Below, piece after piece: positions 22,656 to 32,393 of a stretch of DNA of 64,000 nucleotides. Each line of letters starts with the position of its first letter. The first letter of the stretch is position 1. The notes under the pieces are model-generated. The model was not told the DNA's origin and ran no database searches. It was given only the letters and a program-made list of their open reading frames with translations. The DNA comes from Prevotella sp. Lineage in GTDB: Bacteria; Bacteroidota; Bacteroidia; Bacteroidales; Bacteroidaceae. Made by a program: the position numbers and the translations under genes. The DNA lies in the NCBI GenBank assembly GCA_015060535.1, contig SUYH01000014.1, forward strand, positions 1 through 64,000. The letters run 5' to 3'.

Positions 22656-23815
22656 TTTCTAAACAAGTCTTTTATGCCGTCCATGTCAAAGGCCAGCGTG
22701 AAACGAAGTGTCTGATCCAACGGGTTCGTCTTGGCCGTAGCAATCACGTAACCCACATCGAGCGAGAAGACGCTCATGCGGAAACCGCCACCCACTGTGA
22801 AATATTTACGATTACCCTTATTCTCCGACTCGTGGTGATAACCAGCACGCAGCGAGAACTGGTCGTGATAGACATACTCAGCGCCTATGCTCCACTGGAT
22901 TTCCTCCAATTCCTCCTTGAAACCGCCAGGGGCATCGCCGAAACTCTTGAAAATACCCGCAATAGAACCGACCTCGTTATACTCGTCGATGACACGTTGC
23001 GTATAGTCCTCTGTCGATTCACCATCGTTCTGCTTGGGAACAGTAGGAACCAACAGTTTGTTGGCATCAGCAGCAATGGTAAAGCGATTATACTCGTCGA
23101 CAGGCACCATCAGCGACGCACCAAGACGCAGGTTGGCAGGGATGAAATTTGAACGATCATCGCCAAAATACTTGATTTTACTACCCACGTTCGAAATATT
23201 GAGACCCAAGCCCAGCTGACACTCACGCGAGCCGATATTCACATAGTTCTGATAATAGCAGGCCAAGTCGGCAGCAAAAGCTGACGCAGGACTGGCATTC
23301 TCCGTATAGTCATAGCGCAAGTCGCTATACAGCCAACGGATGGCTGCAGCAATAGAGAACTTCTCACTTAGCATCAGCGAGGCACCCACGTCGAGCGACA
23401 TCTCGTAGGGCTTCACCGTCATGGCGTTCTCCGCAGTCGACGTCATCACCTCGCCCAGCGAGAAGTAGCGCAGCGAGCCACTGACGGCAGCATAGTCGCC
23501 AATGCGATAATAACCAGCCACATAGGCCAGGTCGATGTCGTTGACCAATTTGCGCAGCCAGGGAGTGTAGTTCAGCGCGATTCCAGCGCGACTGATGCAG
23601 AACGGATACTTGGCTGGGTTCCAGTACTGCGAGTTTACATCTGGGTCGGTAGCTACTCCCACGTCACCCATACCAGCAGCTCGTGCGTCAGGAGCAATCG
23701 TCTGCGAGATGACAGCGTGCTCAATCGGGTTGAACTGGCTCTTTGTGTCCTGGGCGTGTGCTGACAGTCCCAGGAGCAGGCATATAGCCGTTGTTACTAT
23801 CTTTGTTGTCTTCAT
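22652..23815 (-). CDS. porV: Type IX secretion outer-membrane protein PorV
   Basis: This is a 387-residue FadL-like outer-membrane β-barrel. PorV (LptO) escorts type IX cargo from the translocon to the PorU sortase complex. A signal peptide ends at SAHAQ, and the mature N-terminus has the family hallmark PDARAAGMGDVGVAT (about 40-56), followed by SQYWNPAKYPF. The C-terminal LRFTLAFDMD is a barrel-closing strand. It lies 9 bp after porU, an arrangement conserved in Bacteroidetes. Confidence 0.93.
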   Translation of the reverse strand: MKTTKIVTTAICLLLGLSAHAQDTKSQFNPIEHAVISQTIAPDARAAGMGDVGVATDPDVNSQYWNPAKYPFCISRAGIALNYTPWLRKLVNDIDLAYVAGYYRIGDYAAVSGSLRYFSLGEVMTSTAENAMTVKPYEMSLDVGASLMLSEKFSIAAAIRWLYSDLRYDYTENASPASAFAADLACYYQNYVNIGSRECQLGLGLNISNVGSKIKYFGDDRSNFIPANLRLGASLMVPVDEYNRFTIAADANKLLVPTVPKQNDGESTEDYTQRVIDEYNEVGSIAGIFKSFGDAPGGFKEELEEIQWSIGAEYVYHDQFSLRAGYHHESENKGNRKYFTVGGGFRMSVFSLDVGYVIATAKTNPLDQTLRFTLAFDMDGIKDLFRK

Positions 23816-23824
23816 AATCCTATT

Positions 23825-26800
23825 TTATTGATGAGTGAATATGATCAGTTTCTTAGTTTCCGTAGCATAACTGCTGCCCTCCGTACTGAGGCTCAGCTTA
23901 TAGAGGTAGAGACCCGTCTGCAGGCGACGTCCGCCATCAACCGTCAGGTCCCAATTGACAGTGTAGGTATTATCCGTCGACAGCCCATTTTCGGAGTGTG
24001 TCCAAAGGTGACGTCCTGACGTGTCGTAGACATCGAGCCTGATATCCATCTGGGTGCCAATCCTGTCGTGTATGATGGTAAATGTGGTCTGCGTGCGTGC
24101 TGGATTAGGCGAACATTCCACATCGAGGAACAGGGGTTCCAGCCCTTTCTCCACCTGGAAAGTGAGTTCTGCCGTCGACGGATTGTTCAGAACGTCCCAC
24201 ACCCTGAACAGCAACTTATGCTGTCCGTAGGTCAGCGCAGGGATGCTATAGCCTACCCTGCCCTTCGTGTAGCTGCCAAAGTCGAACTGAAAGTAGTCGT
24301 TCAGCGAATAGGTCTTCGACTGGTCACCGTCGATAATCAGCTGCAGGTCGTGGCCCATACCGCTTCCTGAGGCGTTGATACCATCCTCGTCGCTCACTTC
24401 AGCCACAAAGTATGGTGTGGTGTTCACGCTGCCGCCATTGGTGAATGCGGTACTGTTCAAATAGCAGTAGATGTTAGGACCTATGGTGCTCTGTCCCTGG
24501 TCGTCAGACCCGTTCAGTACAAGACTGTTACAAATGCCATTGGCTTCAACCGACTTCTCCGTATTGACAGCATAAAGGTTCATCAATGCGTCGAGGTCGG
24601 AATATTTGATGTCCTTGGGTACAGCAAACGAGAAGGTGAAACGTCCGTTTGTGACATACACACTGCCACTATACACGGTGTTCGGACGGTCGTAGTAGAC
24701 GAAAGGCTCCTCTGCACCATCCTTCGATGTGTCGTTCAACTTGCAGACAATCTGCTCGCGAACGTCACGCACCACAGCAGTCATTGTTCCGTTGAACGTA
24801 TCGTCAATACTGTTCTCGGCATTCATCACGCGTCCTGTCACCGTCGCCTTTGAGCCAGCCTTCAACGTGAGTGTAGTCCCCTCCGTCAGCGCTATGCCGT
24901 TGATGGAGTCAACGCTGATGCCACGTGTGGGTATGGCTAGTCGCAAAGCAGGGTCGCCCAGCAGCGTATATTGCAGTTTGTTGGGCGACAAGTCCTTACG
25001 CGAGGTAATCAGCTCGTTCTTCGTCAGACGTATAGCTTCGCCAATAGGCAATGGTTTTCCATCGTCGTCACGACTCAGCACATGGCGTGTAAAGGACAGG
25101 TTCATCAGTCGGTTATAGCTCTGGTATACGGTACGCGTCGTACCATAGAAGGCGATGGCCCCACCCTTGCTGTTAAAGAATGCCGTCTCGCCAATGTTCT
25201 CTTCCTGTCCGTCGAAGGGCATGATGTCACACGATGCTGTCATCCACAGGGGCAGACGCAGCGATGTAGCCGTCTGGAAATCAGCCAATTTCATCACATA
25301 TTCATGTGACATGGCGTCAGCACGTCCATGACCGGAGTAGTTCATCATCAGTGCCCCCTGCTGCATTTGCTGCTTAATAAGTCGCGTCACATCAGGATAC
25401 GAATTTCCTGTCGACGAAGTCACTCGCGTATAGGCATCCCACATGATACGCTTCACCATCAGGTTAGGATACAACTGCTCAACGGATTTAGCTACGGAGT
25501 CTGCATCGTCCATGTGGGCATTCTGATTACCGTCGTCGCCCATGAAGCAGACGATATTCTGCCAGACACCAGCCTCTTCATTCTTGATATAACTTTCTAT
25601 CTTGTCGACTGCTATCTTGGCCTCGTCTGCCGTACGCGCTGAGATGCGACCCACAGCCACGTCAGCCTTGTCGCTAGTCACCAGTGCACCTCCTTCATCA
25701 TCATCGAGGATACAGAAATAGTCATCGCTGACATAACAGCTCGTCTCACTATAGGAGTTCTCACTCTCGTAGCAAAGCAGGAAATCGTCAGGCGTACAGG
25801 TACTCCAATCGCTCAATACCATACGGTTGTCCCATGCACCATCACCAAAGAGCACTAGGTATCTGGGCATATCGGCGTCCGTCTCTGCCCTGTCGTAGAG
25901 CATCTTCATATAGCGGCGATAAGCGTTGGCATCGGGGGTACCACTGGAGAACTCGTTGAACAACTCGTCGGCAGGTGCTATCGTCACCCTCAGCCCATCG
26001 TATTGCTCATGCAACGTCTTCAGGCGCTGAGCCTGAGCCAACAGTTTCTGCGACGAGGGTATCACGATGACCATATCAGCAGCCGTCGAGGCATGAAAAT
26101 TCTGGTTAGTGATGCGTCCCACGATTTCTGGTGTGCCATAGGTCTGCATCAGTTCAGGAGTTGCTGTAGGCTGGGTGGCGTAGGTCGAGATATAGTCCAG
26201 ACGCACGGTGCCGCTACCCGTTCTTGGTGTCAGTACAACGGTATTCGAGGCTTGCAGATTGGAGACGTTAAACGTCGACTGTGCTGTACGCATCACCTCC
26301 AGACTGCCGTTCGCAGTCACCACGACGGTGCCCAGAGCAACCTCGTTCAGTGTCACGTCAACTGTTGCGCCACCAGAAGCAGAAAGACTCACCGTCAACG
26401 TGCCTTCAGCCGATGTGCCTGTTGAAGCCACCGCATAGCTATAGCTTTTCGCTGCCGTCATCTCCTTCGAGTCATACAGGTTGCGCCCTCCATGGAACCA
26501 AGCGTAGTTGTCAACCTCGTAGAGCGAGCAATAGTTGTCCATTGTCGGATAGTAATGCTGCAGGAAGACCTCCTGCGTCAGCACAGCAGGCTCGTCGTCA
26601 TTCTCCGTCAGGAAGTAGTAGCCGTAATTAGAATAAGGATTGCGCACGCGTAAGTGATTGCTATCCCACGATACAGGTCCTACGCCATAGAACAGTCGCC
26701 GGCCACCCACCTCACAGGTTGGCAACTCTGTCAGGTCGTCCGTCTCAGTCAGATAATCACCCGTCAACTTTTCAGGCTGCAACTCTCCCCCATAGCCATA

Positions 26801-27361
26801 TATCTTCACCTTCGACAATGATGAGAATCCAGCCCTACGGATGAGGTCGTCCGTCAGCTGGTAGATGCCCGTCGAAGGGATGCGTATCTTGACCCATGTA
26901 CCTTCCTTCAACACGGAGTTGTCTGCATAGCGTTCGCCTGTCGATGCCGCACGACGTCTGTTGCTGGTGGCCTTACCCTTGATATCAAGCATGAAGCTGA
27001 CCAGCTTCTGGTATTGTCCGTCACGATAGACAAGTGGTACGAACGAGATGTATAGCTGACCCTCTTTGCGCGAAACGGCCATCCGTTGTTCGATGTCAGG
27101 CATTGCTTTCAGTGGTTCGCTGCTCAGCGAATGGTAGCGTCTCACGTCAGCCTCGCTCATGGGGATAAACTCAGGGTATTCTATGCTGACGGCAAAGGTC
27201 GAGTCAGCATAGTGTTTTCCTACAGGATAAGCATAGGTAAACTGTGGCAGCAAAGAGTCAATCCTGACCTCCTGGGCGGTCAAGTTGAAAAACCGTTGGG
27301 CGCTCATCGTCAGCGAGCATGCCCACAGTGCCATACAGAGTATATACCTTCTTATCTTCAA
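23825..27361 (-). CDS. porU: Type IX secretion sortase PorU
   Basis: This is a 1178-residue cell-surface cysteine protease of the gingipain (C25) family that removes the C-terminal signal of type IX cargo and attaches it to lipopolysaccharide. The catalytic pair is visible: H678 in NYSGHGRADAM and C711 in TASCDIMPF. The C-terminal β-sandwich ends with the type IX-like SPNPARTQTTF..LYLYKLS module. The start is a TTG at 27361, 3 bp after the FAH stop. It gives the basic signal peptide MKIRRYILCMALWACS, while the first ATG (27334) would lose the charged region. Confidence 0.94.
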   Translation of the reverse strand: MKIRRYILCMALWACSLTMSAQRFFNLTAQEVRIDSLLPQFTYAYPVGKHYADSTFAVSIEYPEFIPMSEADVRRYHSLSSEPLKAMPDIEQRMAVSRKEGQLYISFVPLVYRDGQYQKLVSFMLDIKGKATSNRRRAASTGERYADNSVLKEGTWVKIRIPSTGIYQLTDDLIRRAGFSSLSKVKIYGYGGELQPEKLTGDYLTETDDLTELPTCEVGGRRLFYGVGPVSWDSNHLRVRNPYSNYGYYFLTENDDEPAVLTQEVFLQHYYPTMDNYCSLYEVDNYAWFHGGRNLYDSKEMTAAKSYSYAVASTGTSAEGTLTVSLSASGGATVDVTLNEVALGTVVVTANGSLEVMRTAQSTFNVSNLQASNTVVLTPRTGSGTVRLDYISTYATQPTATPELMQTYGTPEIVGRITNQNFHASTAADMVIVIPSSQKLLAQAQRLKTLHEQYDGLRVTIAPADELFNEFSSGTPDANAYRRYMKMLYDRAETDADMPRYLVLFGDGAWDNRMVLSDWSTCTPDDFLLCYESENSYSETSCYVSDDYFCILDDDEGGALVTSDKADVAVGRISARTADEAKIAVDKIESYIKNEEAGVWQNIVCFMGDDGNQNAHMDDADSVAKSVEQLYPNLMVKRIMWDAYTRVTSSTGNSYPDVTRLIKQQMQQGALMMNYSGHGRADAMSHEYVMKLADFQTATSLRLPLWMTASCDIMPFDGQEENIGETAFFNSKGGAIAFYGTTRTVYQSYNRLMNLSFTRHVLSRDDDGKPLPIGEAIRLTKNELITSRKDLSPNKLQYTLLGDPALRLAIPTRGISVDSINGIALTEGTTLTLKAGSKATVTGRVMNAENSIDDTFNGTMTAVVRDVREQIVCKLNDTSKDGAEEPFVYYDRPNTVYSGSVYVTNGRFTFSFAVPKDIKYSDLDALMNLYAVNTEKSVEANGICNSLVLNGSDDQGQSTIGPNIYCYLNSTAFTNGGSVNTTPYFVAEVSDEDGINASGSGMGHDLQLIIDGDQSKTYSLNDYFQFDFGSYTKGRVGYSIPALTYGQHKLLFRVWDVLNNPSTAELTFQVEKGLEPLFLDVECSPNPARTQTTFTIIHDRIGTQMDIRLDVYDTSGRHLWTHSENGLSTDNTYTVNWDLTVDGGRRLQTGLYLYKLSLSTEGSSYATETKKLIIFTHQ

Positions 27362-27364
27362 GCG

Positions 27365-27982
27365 TTATTTACAATTAAACTCCAGCACCCGTCGGTCTTC
27401 CAACCAGCCTACCAGATGGTCGTCGATGTGCACTGGTCCTACGCCTACTGGCGTTCCTGTATAGAGCAGGTCGCCCGTTTTCAGCGTAAAGAACTGCGAG
27501 ATGTAACTGATGAGCTCGTCTACCTTGTACAGCATGTCGCTCGTACATCCCTCCTGCACCGTCTGTCCGTTGATGTCCAGGTGGAAGTGCAGTGCCTGGA
27601 TATCCCTCAGCTTGTCCTTCTCCACCCAGTCGCCAATGACTGCCGATCCGTCGAACCCCTTGCATATTTCCCAGGGTTGTCCAGCCTGGCGGGCTTTCCG
27701 TTGCCAGTCGCGTGCCGTGAAATCGATGCCCACAGTCACAGCGTCGTAGTAGCGATGAGCGAAACGCTCTGGTATGCTCTTACCCAGCCGGCAGATACGC
27801 ACCACCACTTCTGTTTCATAGTCCACCTGCTCGCTCCAATCGGGTATGAAGAAGGGCTTATGGTCCTTCAGCAATGCCGAATCAGCCTTGGTGAAGATGA
27901 CGGGTTGCTCTGGTTTATATAACGCTCCATCCAGCTCTTTATTGTGCTGGATATAATTCATTCCTACTGCAAAAATCTTCAT
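27365..27982 (-). CDS. Fumarylacetoacetate hydrolase-family enzyme
   Basis: This is a 205-residue FAH-superfamily protein of the short type that decarboxylates or hydrolyses small oxo-acids such as oxaloacetate or acylpyruvates. Visible motifs are FAVGMNYIQH, the metal-binding Glu pair in DYETEVVV (about 54-61), GIDFTARDWQ, KGFDGSAVIGDW, and the C-terminal GDLLYTGTPVGVGP. A few residues usually found as GRN..HA are altered (GMNYIQHNKEL). The gene is followed by porU after 3 bp. Its promoter, TAAATTTG at 28002-28009 (minus), is interleaved with that of the divergent gene. Confidence 0.88.
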   Translation of the reverse strand: MKIFAVGMNYIQHNKELDGALYKPEQPVIFTKADSALLKDHKPFFIPDWSEQVDYETEVVVRICRLGKSIPERFAHRYYDAVTVGIDFTARDWQRKARQAGQPWEICKGFDGSAVIGDWVEKDKLRDIQALHFHLDINGQTVQEGCTSDMLYKVDELISYISQFFTLKTGDLLYTGTPVGVGPVHIDDHLVGWLEDRRVLEFNCK

Positions 27983-28001
27983 AATCTCTCTTTTTTTGCT
28001 G

Positions 28002-28028
28002 CAAATTTACAAAAAAATTGTAACTTTG
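28002..28028. promoter_or_regulatory. Interleaved divergent promoters
   Basis: CTGCAAATTTACAA and TTGTAACTTTGCAG form a near-perfect palindrome. The minus -7 (TAAATTTG, 28002-28009) and the plus -7 (TAACTTTG, 28021-28028) face away from each other 11 bp apart, so each occupies the upstream contact region of the other. Confidence 0.65.
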
Positions 28029-28035
28029 CAGCGAA

Positions 28036-29010
28036 ATGCGTACGTTTTTGACATATCTGATGCTTTGCGTCGCCACCCTGCTGTATGCCGAGGGCGACCC
28101 ACACAGCCTGCGCATGATGGGTATTGCCCTCGAAGGGCATGCCGACAGCGTGCGCCAGCAGCTCATGGCAGGCGGCTTTGCTGAATGGGGCCAGAGCGAC
28201 GATGGCGAGGACCTCTACTTCCGGGGCAATTTCTATGGCATCCGTGCCAAACTCATCCTCACCAAGTCTACTGAGACCCATCTGGTCACCTCAGCCTACG
28301 TCACCATAGGCCCCTACAGCACGGAGGCTATGATAACCCGCAATCTGCAGTATTTCCTTTATAAGCTACAGAAGGAACATGGCGAATACAGCCAGCGCGA
28401 CGACTCCTACTTCTTCCTCGATGATTTTGGCAGCGTAAAGCTGTCACTAGTCGATAATGGCAATGGGTCACGTGACATCCGCGTACTCTACTTCCCCAAC
28501 AGCGCTTTCTACAAGGATGCCATCAGCACAGGCTATCACGGTCATGTACAGGAGGTAGTCACTGAGAATGCCGTAGCCGAGGAACAGTTCATGCGCTTCG
28601 GACAGGACGGCAAGTTGGAGAATCCAGATTTAACGCATCGCCAGTACAACCGTTACGGCTATCTCATCAGTGCACAGATGACGGAGCAGACGGGCCATAG
28701 CAACGTGCAGTATGAGTACGACGACCACTACCGACTGAAACGTCGCATCCTGGCCAACCCTGAGGCCGGTATCTCCTATATCAACGAATACAACTACAAC
28801 GAGCGGGGCGACATTGCCACCCAGTATCAGAAGGTATATGACAAGAACAAGGAGTGTATCCTCACCATCACCATGCGCAACAACTACCTGACGCGTGATG
28901 ATGAAGGCAACTGGACCAGCAACTCGCTCAGCCTGTCGTATTGGGAGAAAGGGCAGCAGAGCCAGCAGACCACCGTACTGCAGAAGCGCACGCTCACCTA
29001 TTGGGACTAA
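28036..29010 (+). CDS. Secreted protein with C-terminal YD-like repeats
   Basis: This is a 324-residue protein with a signal peptide (MRTFLTYLMLCVATLLYA). The N-terminal part (25-180) is globular, with GNFYGIRAKLIL and VTSAYVTIGPYST. The C-terminal half has repeats such as YNRYGYLISAQMTE, YEYDDHYRLKRR and YNYNERGDIATQY, which resemble RHS/YD strands. The function is unknown; the surface or periplasm is the likely site. It heads an operon with the SemiSWEET gene (15-bp gap) and GH43. The ATG is about 8 bp after the -7 element, so the mRNA is nearly leaderless. Confidence 0.65.
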   Translation: MRTFLTYLMLCVATLLYAEGDPHSLRMMGIALEGHADSVRQQLMAGGFAEWGQSDDGEDLYFRGNFYGIRAKLILTKSTETHLVTSAYVTIGPYSTEAMITRNLQYFLYKLQKEHGEYSQRDDSYFFLDDFGSVKLSLVDNGNGSRDIRVLYFPNSAFYKDAISTGYHGHVQEVVTENAVAEEQFMRFGQDGKLENPDLTHRQYNRYGYLISAQMTEQTGHSNVQYEYDDHYRLKRRILANPEAGISYINEYNYNERGDIATQYQKVYDKNKECILTITMRNNYLTRDDEGNWTSNSLSLSYWEKGQQSQQTTVLQKRTLTYWD

Positions 29011-29025
29011 AAACAGATTGACACT

Positions 29026-29316
29026 ATGGAACAAGGAACATTTTACGAGATTTGTGGTATCGTGGCCAGCGTAGCCATGATTTTGGGCTATCTGCCGCAA
29101 GCCATCAAGACCATCCGCACACGCGATACGGATGGTATCGCCATGCCTACATTTCTGATGATGGCCATTGGTGCCATCTGCTTCATGCTGCAGGGACTGC
29201 TGCACAAACCTGAGATTATATGGTCACTCTTCCTGACCAATCTGGTCACCGGTGTATGTAGCGCCATCGTCTTCGGCATCAAGATATACAACGACTATTT
29301 CAAGAAAAAAACATAA
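29026..29316 (+). CDS. SemiSWEET sugar transporter
   Basis: This 96-residue protein has three TM helices (about 8-26, 40-60, 67-88). SemiSWEETs dimerise to form a facilitative channel for small sugars. The PQ-loop motif is clear in GYLPQAIKTIRTRDTDGI, and the extracellular-gate region AMPTFLMMAIGAICFMLQGL matches the family. It lies between a secreted YD-repeat protein and a GH43 enzyme, so it may carry a sugar released from xylan or arabinan chains. Confidence 0.9.
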   Translation: MEQGTFYEICGIVASVAMILGYLPQAIKTIRTRDTDGIAMPTFLMMAIGAICFMLQGLLHKPEIIWSLFLTNLVTGVCSAIVFGIKIYNDYFKKKT

Positions 29317-29324
29317 GCACCATC

Positions 29325-30806
29325 ATGCACAAACTACTGACCAGCAGCCTCCTGGCTTTCTGTCTGACGCTACATGCCCAGACCTACACGAACCCTATTT
29401 TGGGAGGAGACTATCCTGACCCAACCATCATGCGCGAGGGCAGTGACTACTACATGACCCACTCTGCCTTTGACTACCAGCCAGGACTCACCGTCTTCCA
29501 TAGTCGGGACCTCGTCCATTGGCAACCCGTCAGCTATGCCCTCAAGACTTATCTGGGCAGCGTATGGGCTCCTGACATCTGTAAGTATCAGGACAAATAT
29601 TATATCTACTTTACCGTAGCCACCCAACCACGCAGCAATTATGTGGTCTATGCCGATAGTCCCAACGGACCTTGGAGCGACCCCATCGACCTGCATGTGG
29701 CCAATATCGACCCTTGTCATGTGGTGGGCGAAGACGGTTCGCGATGGCTCTTTATGAGTGGCGGCAAGCGCGTCCGACTGGCAGACGATGGGCTCTCCAT
29801 CGTTGCTGGTACTGAGGAGGTAGTCTATGCTGGATGGCAGTATCCACAGGATTGGGAGACGGAAGGATTTTGTCTGGAAGGTCCCAAACTACGCAAGATA
29901 GGCCGGTACTATTATTACTTCAATGCCGAGGGTGGAACGGCAGGACCACCAACCAGCCATATGGTGGTGCAGGCCCGTTCTGAGAGCATCAACGGTCCGT
30001 GGGTAAACGCCCCCAACAATCCGCTTATCCACACGTGGAGCAAAGAAGAGCGCTGGTGGAGCAAGGGGCATGGTTCTATCATCGACACCCCTGACGGCCA
30101 GTGGGTCATCGTCTATCACAGCTATGAGAAGGACTTCACCAACCTGGGGCGCCAGACGCTCATGGAACCTATCTATATGGGGGCAGATTGCTGGTTCCAT
30201 CGCTATGATCAGGTTGATGTGGCACAGCCTATCGCCTGTCCGATACAGCAGACACAACCTGTAGATCGTCATGCCCGTCTCTCTGAGTTCCGTCTGGGCT
30301 ACGAATGGAAATTCTACAAGGCCTTTGCCCCTGATCGTGTAAAGGTTGCTGATGGCACGCTGACCCTTCAGGCTCAAGGCACTTCACCTGGCACGTCGGC
30401 CCCGCTGATGTTCGTAGCAGGCTGTCACCGTTATCAGATTGAGGCCGAAATCGAACTGCATGGTGATGTCACAGCAGGTCTGGTCATGTATTACAACAGC
30501 CTGTTCTACCAAGGCACGGGCTTCGACCGCGATCGCCGCTACCGCTATCGCAAAGGTGGACAGTCGCGTGGAGGCATGAATACCACCCATACTACCCACA
30601 TGTGGCTCCGACTGGTCAATCGCGACAATATCATCACGGGCTGGTATAGTCTCGACGGACGTGAGTGGAAACGGGAGACGTGGGGTATGGACTGCTCAGG
30701 ATATAATCATAACACGCTCTACGAATTCCAGAGCGTGTTACCTGGTGTCTTTGCCTCAGGTCAAGGCTATGCCACCTTCAAGAATTTCAAGTATACGGAG
30801 CTATAG
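29325..30806 (+). CDS. GH43 glycoside hydrolase (xylosidase/arabinosidase type)
   Basis: This is a 493-residue exported enzyme. After a signal peptide (ending LHAQ) a five-bladed GH43 domain follows, with the general base Asp in GDYPDPTIM (about 31), the pKa-modulating Asp in the WAPDI region (about 85) and the acid Glu in EGFCLEGPKL (about 185). The C-terminal 160 residues form a β-sandwich typical of GH43 β-xylosidases (YNSLFYQGTGF). It probably trims xylose or arabinose ends of plant cell-wall oligosaccharides. The last 6 bp overlap the convergent purN. Confidence 0.9.
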   Translation: MHKLLTSSLLAFCLTLHAQTYTNPILGGDYPDPTIMREGSDYYMTHSAFDYQPGLTVFHSRDLVHWQPVSYALKTYLGSVWAPDICKYQDKYYIYFTVATQPRSNYVVYADSPNGPWSDPIDLHVANIDPCHVVGEDGSRWLFMSGGKRVRLADDGLSIVAGTEEVVYAGWQYPQDWETEGFCLEGPKLRKIGRYYYYFNAEGGTAGPPTSHMVVQARSESINGPWVNAPNNPLIHTWSKEERWWSKGHGSIIDTPDGQWVIVYHSYEKDFTNLGRQTLMEPIYMGADCWFHRYDQVDVAQPIACPIQQTQPVDRHARLSEFRLGYEWKFYKAFAPDRVKVADGTLTLQAQGTSPGTSAPLMFVAGCHRYQIEAEIELHGDVTAGLVMYYNSLFYQGTGFDRDRRYRYRKGGQSRGGMNTTHTTHMWLRLVNRDNIITGWYSLDGREWKRETWGMDCSGYNHNTLYEFQSVLPGVFASGQGYATFKNFKYTEL

Positions 30807-31385
30807 TCCGAAGGTCTCGCGCAACACCTGTTCTACCACCTTTGGATAATAAGCCATCTCCAAATGGTGCTCCTTTTCAGCAATGTCGTCTGCCGTATCC
30901 GTGGGCGACAATGCTGTCTTGTACTGGGCAATGATCTCGCCACTGTCGCAGACTGGCGTCACGTAGTGTACCGTCATGCCTGTCTCCGTCTCACCCGCTG
31001 CCTTCACAGCCTCGTGCACGTGGTGTCCCCACATGCCCTTACCACCATATTTCGGCAGTAGCGCAGGATGAATGTTAATAATCCGTCGTGGGAAGGCTTC
31101 AATCAGGAAGTTAGGCACCAGCGGCAAAAAACCAGCCAACACAACGAAATCTATTCCATAACGTTCCATCAGCGGCATCATCACCGTTTCATCGTTCAGC
31201 TCAGGCTTGGTAGCTACTGCCGTAGGAACGCCCAGCCGCTCGGCCCTCACCAGTGCATAGGCATCTGCCTTGTTGCTGACCACCAGCGCACAGTTCACAC
31301 TTTCCGATCCGCTGAAATACTTGATCAGATTCTCACAGTTCGTGCCTCCTCCAGACACAAAGATGGCAATATTAATCTTCTTCAT
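30801..31385 (-). CDS. purN: Phosphoribosylglycinamide formyltransferase
   Basis: This 194-residue enzyme is the third step of purine synthesis, transferring a formyl group from 10-formyl-THF to GAR. Motifs are INIAIFVSGGGTNCENLI at the N-terminus (usual form SGxGSN), the catalytic Asn and His in NIHPALLPKYGGKGMWG (about 101-117) and the catalytic Asp in CDSGEIIAQ. Length is normal. It overlaps mutY by 4 bp, so both are co-translated. Confidence 0.95.
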   Translation of the reverse strand: MKKINIAIFVSGGGTNCENLIKYFSGSESVNCALVVSNKADAYALVRAERLGVPTAVATKPELNDETVMMPLMERYGIDFVVLAGFLPLVPNFLIEAFPRRIINIHPALLPKYGGKGMWGHHVHEAVKAAGETETGMTVHYVTPVCDSGEIIAQYKTALSPTDTADDIAEKEHHLEMAYYPKVVEQVLRETFGL

Positions 31386-32368
31386 ATGGTTGATTGTAGT
31401 GATTCCATTAATAACTCCACAAGACGAGGCACACCATAGCGGTCAACCTCCGTCTCTTTAATCCAGATATAATCCTCAGGCAAGTGGGGACGCACCGTCG
31501 TTTCCCACAGCCAGAAGTCGGCATATATCACACGATGCGTAAGCACGTGCTTCACGTCTTTTCTCAGCAGACGGGCTCCTGTAGGCACCTCGTCCGTCAG
31601 CCAGGGTTCATACAGTCCCTGCCAGATGTCGCCCCCGCCACGACGATGAATGGCCATTTCGCCCTGACACCTGATGTAGACGTATGTCAGTCTGCGCTCC
31701 TTCACCTTCAGCGTGCGCAACTTCACAGGCAACTCGTCTACCCTGCCCTCGCGTAACGCCACACACGATTCCATCAGCGGGCAGTCGCCACATCGAGGCG
31801 ACTTGGGTGTACATTGTATCGCTCCAAAGTCCATCATCGCCTGGTTGTAAGCCGATGGCTCGCCTATAGGCAACAGTTCCTGAGCCAGCTGGGCAAACTC
31901 CTTCTTTCCCTCTGTCGTATTGATGGGGGTACTGATGCCATAGTGGCGTGCCAGCACGCGATACACATTTCCATCCACCACCGCAGCAGGTATTCCAAAC
32001 GCTATCGAGCCGATGGCCGCTGCCGTGTAGTCGCCTACCCCTTTCAACGCCTTGATGCCCTCCAGTGTCTGTGGGAATCCACCCTGAGCTACGACCTGTT
32101 GCGCTGCCGTGTGCAAGTTTCTGGCTCGGCTGTAGTAGCCCAGCCCCTGCCATTCGCGCAATACCTCATCCTCCGTAGCCTTCGCCAGATCGTCCACCTT
32201 AGGCCATCGCGCCATGAATCGTTCCCAATACGGAAGCCCCTGTTCGATGCGCGTCTGTTGCAAGATGATTTCCGACAACCAGATGGCATACGCATCCTTA
32301 GTCTCACGCCAAGGGAGTGTCCTTCCGTTCTCCTGAAACCATTGCAATATGGTAGTGGTGAAATTCAT
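31382..32368 (-). CDS. mutY: A/G-specific adenine glycosylase
   Basis: This 328-residue base-excision repair enzyme removes adenine mispaired with 8-oxoguanine. It shows LPWRETKDAYAIWLSEIILQQTRI at the N-terminus, the helix-hairpin-helix LKGVGDYTAAAIGSIAFG with the catalytic Asp in VVDGNVYR, and the iron-sulfur ligands C-X6-C-X2-C-X5-C in CTPKSPRCGDCPLMESC. A NUDIX-like C-terminal domain follows. The ATG at 32368 was chosen because the domain begins there; the extra 101 codons upstream run antisense to dacB. TAATTTCG lies 6 bp before the ATG. Confidence 0.95.
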   Translation of the reverse strand: MNFTTTILQWFQENGRTLPWRETKDAYAIWLSEIILQQTRIEQGLPYWERFMARWPKVDDLAKATEDEVLREWQGLGYYSRARNLHTAAQQVVAQGGFPQTLEGIKALKGVGDYTAAAIGSIAFGIPAAVVDGNVYRVLARHYGISTPINTTEGKKEFAQLAQELLPIGEPSAYNQAMMDFGAIQCTPKSPRCGDCPLMESCVALREGRVDELPVKLRTLKVKERRLTYVYIRCQGEMAIHRRGGGDIWQGLYEPWLTDEVPTGARLLRKDVKHVLTHRVIYADFWLWETTVRPHLPEDYIWIKETEVDRYGVPRLVELLMESLQSTI

Positions 32369-32393
32369 GGGTGCGAAATTACAAAGAAAAACC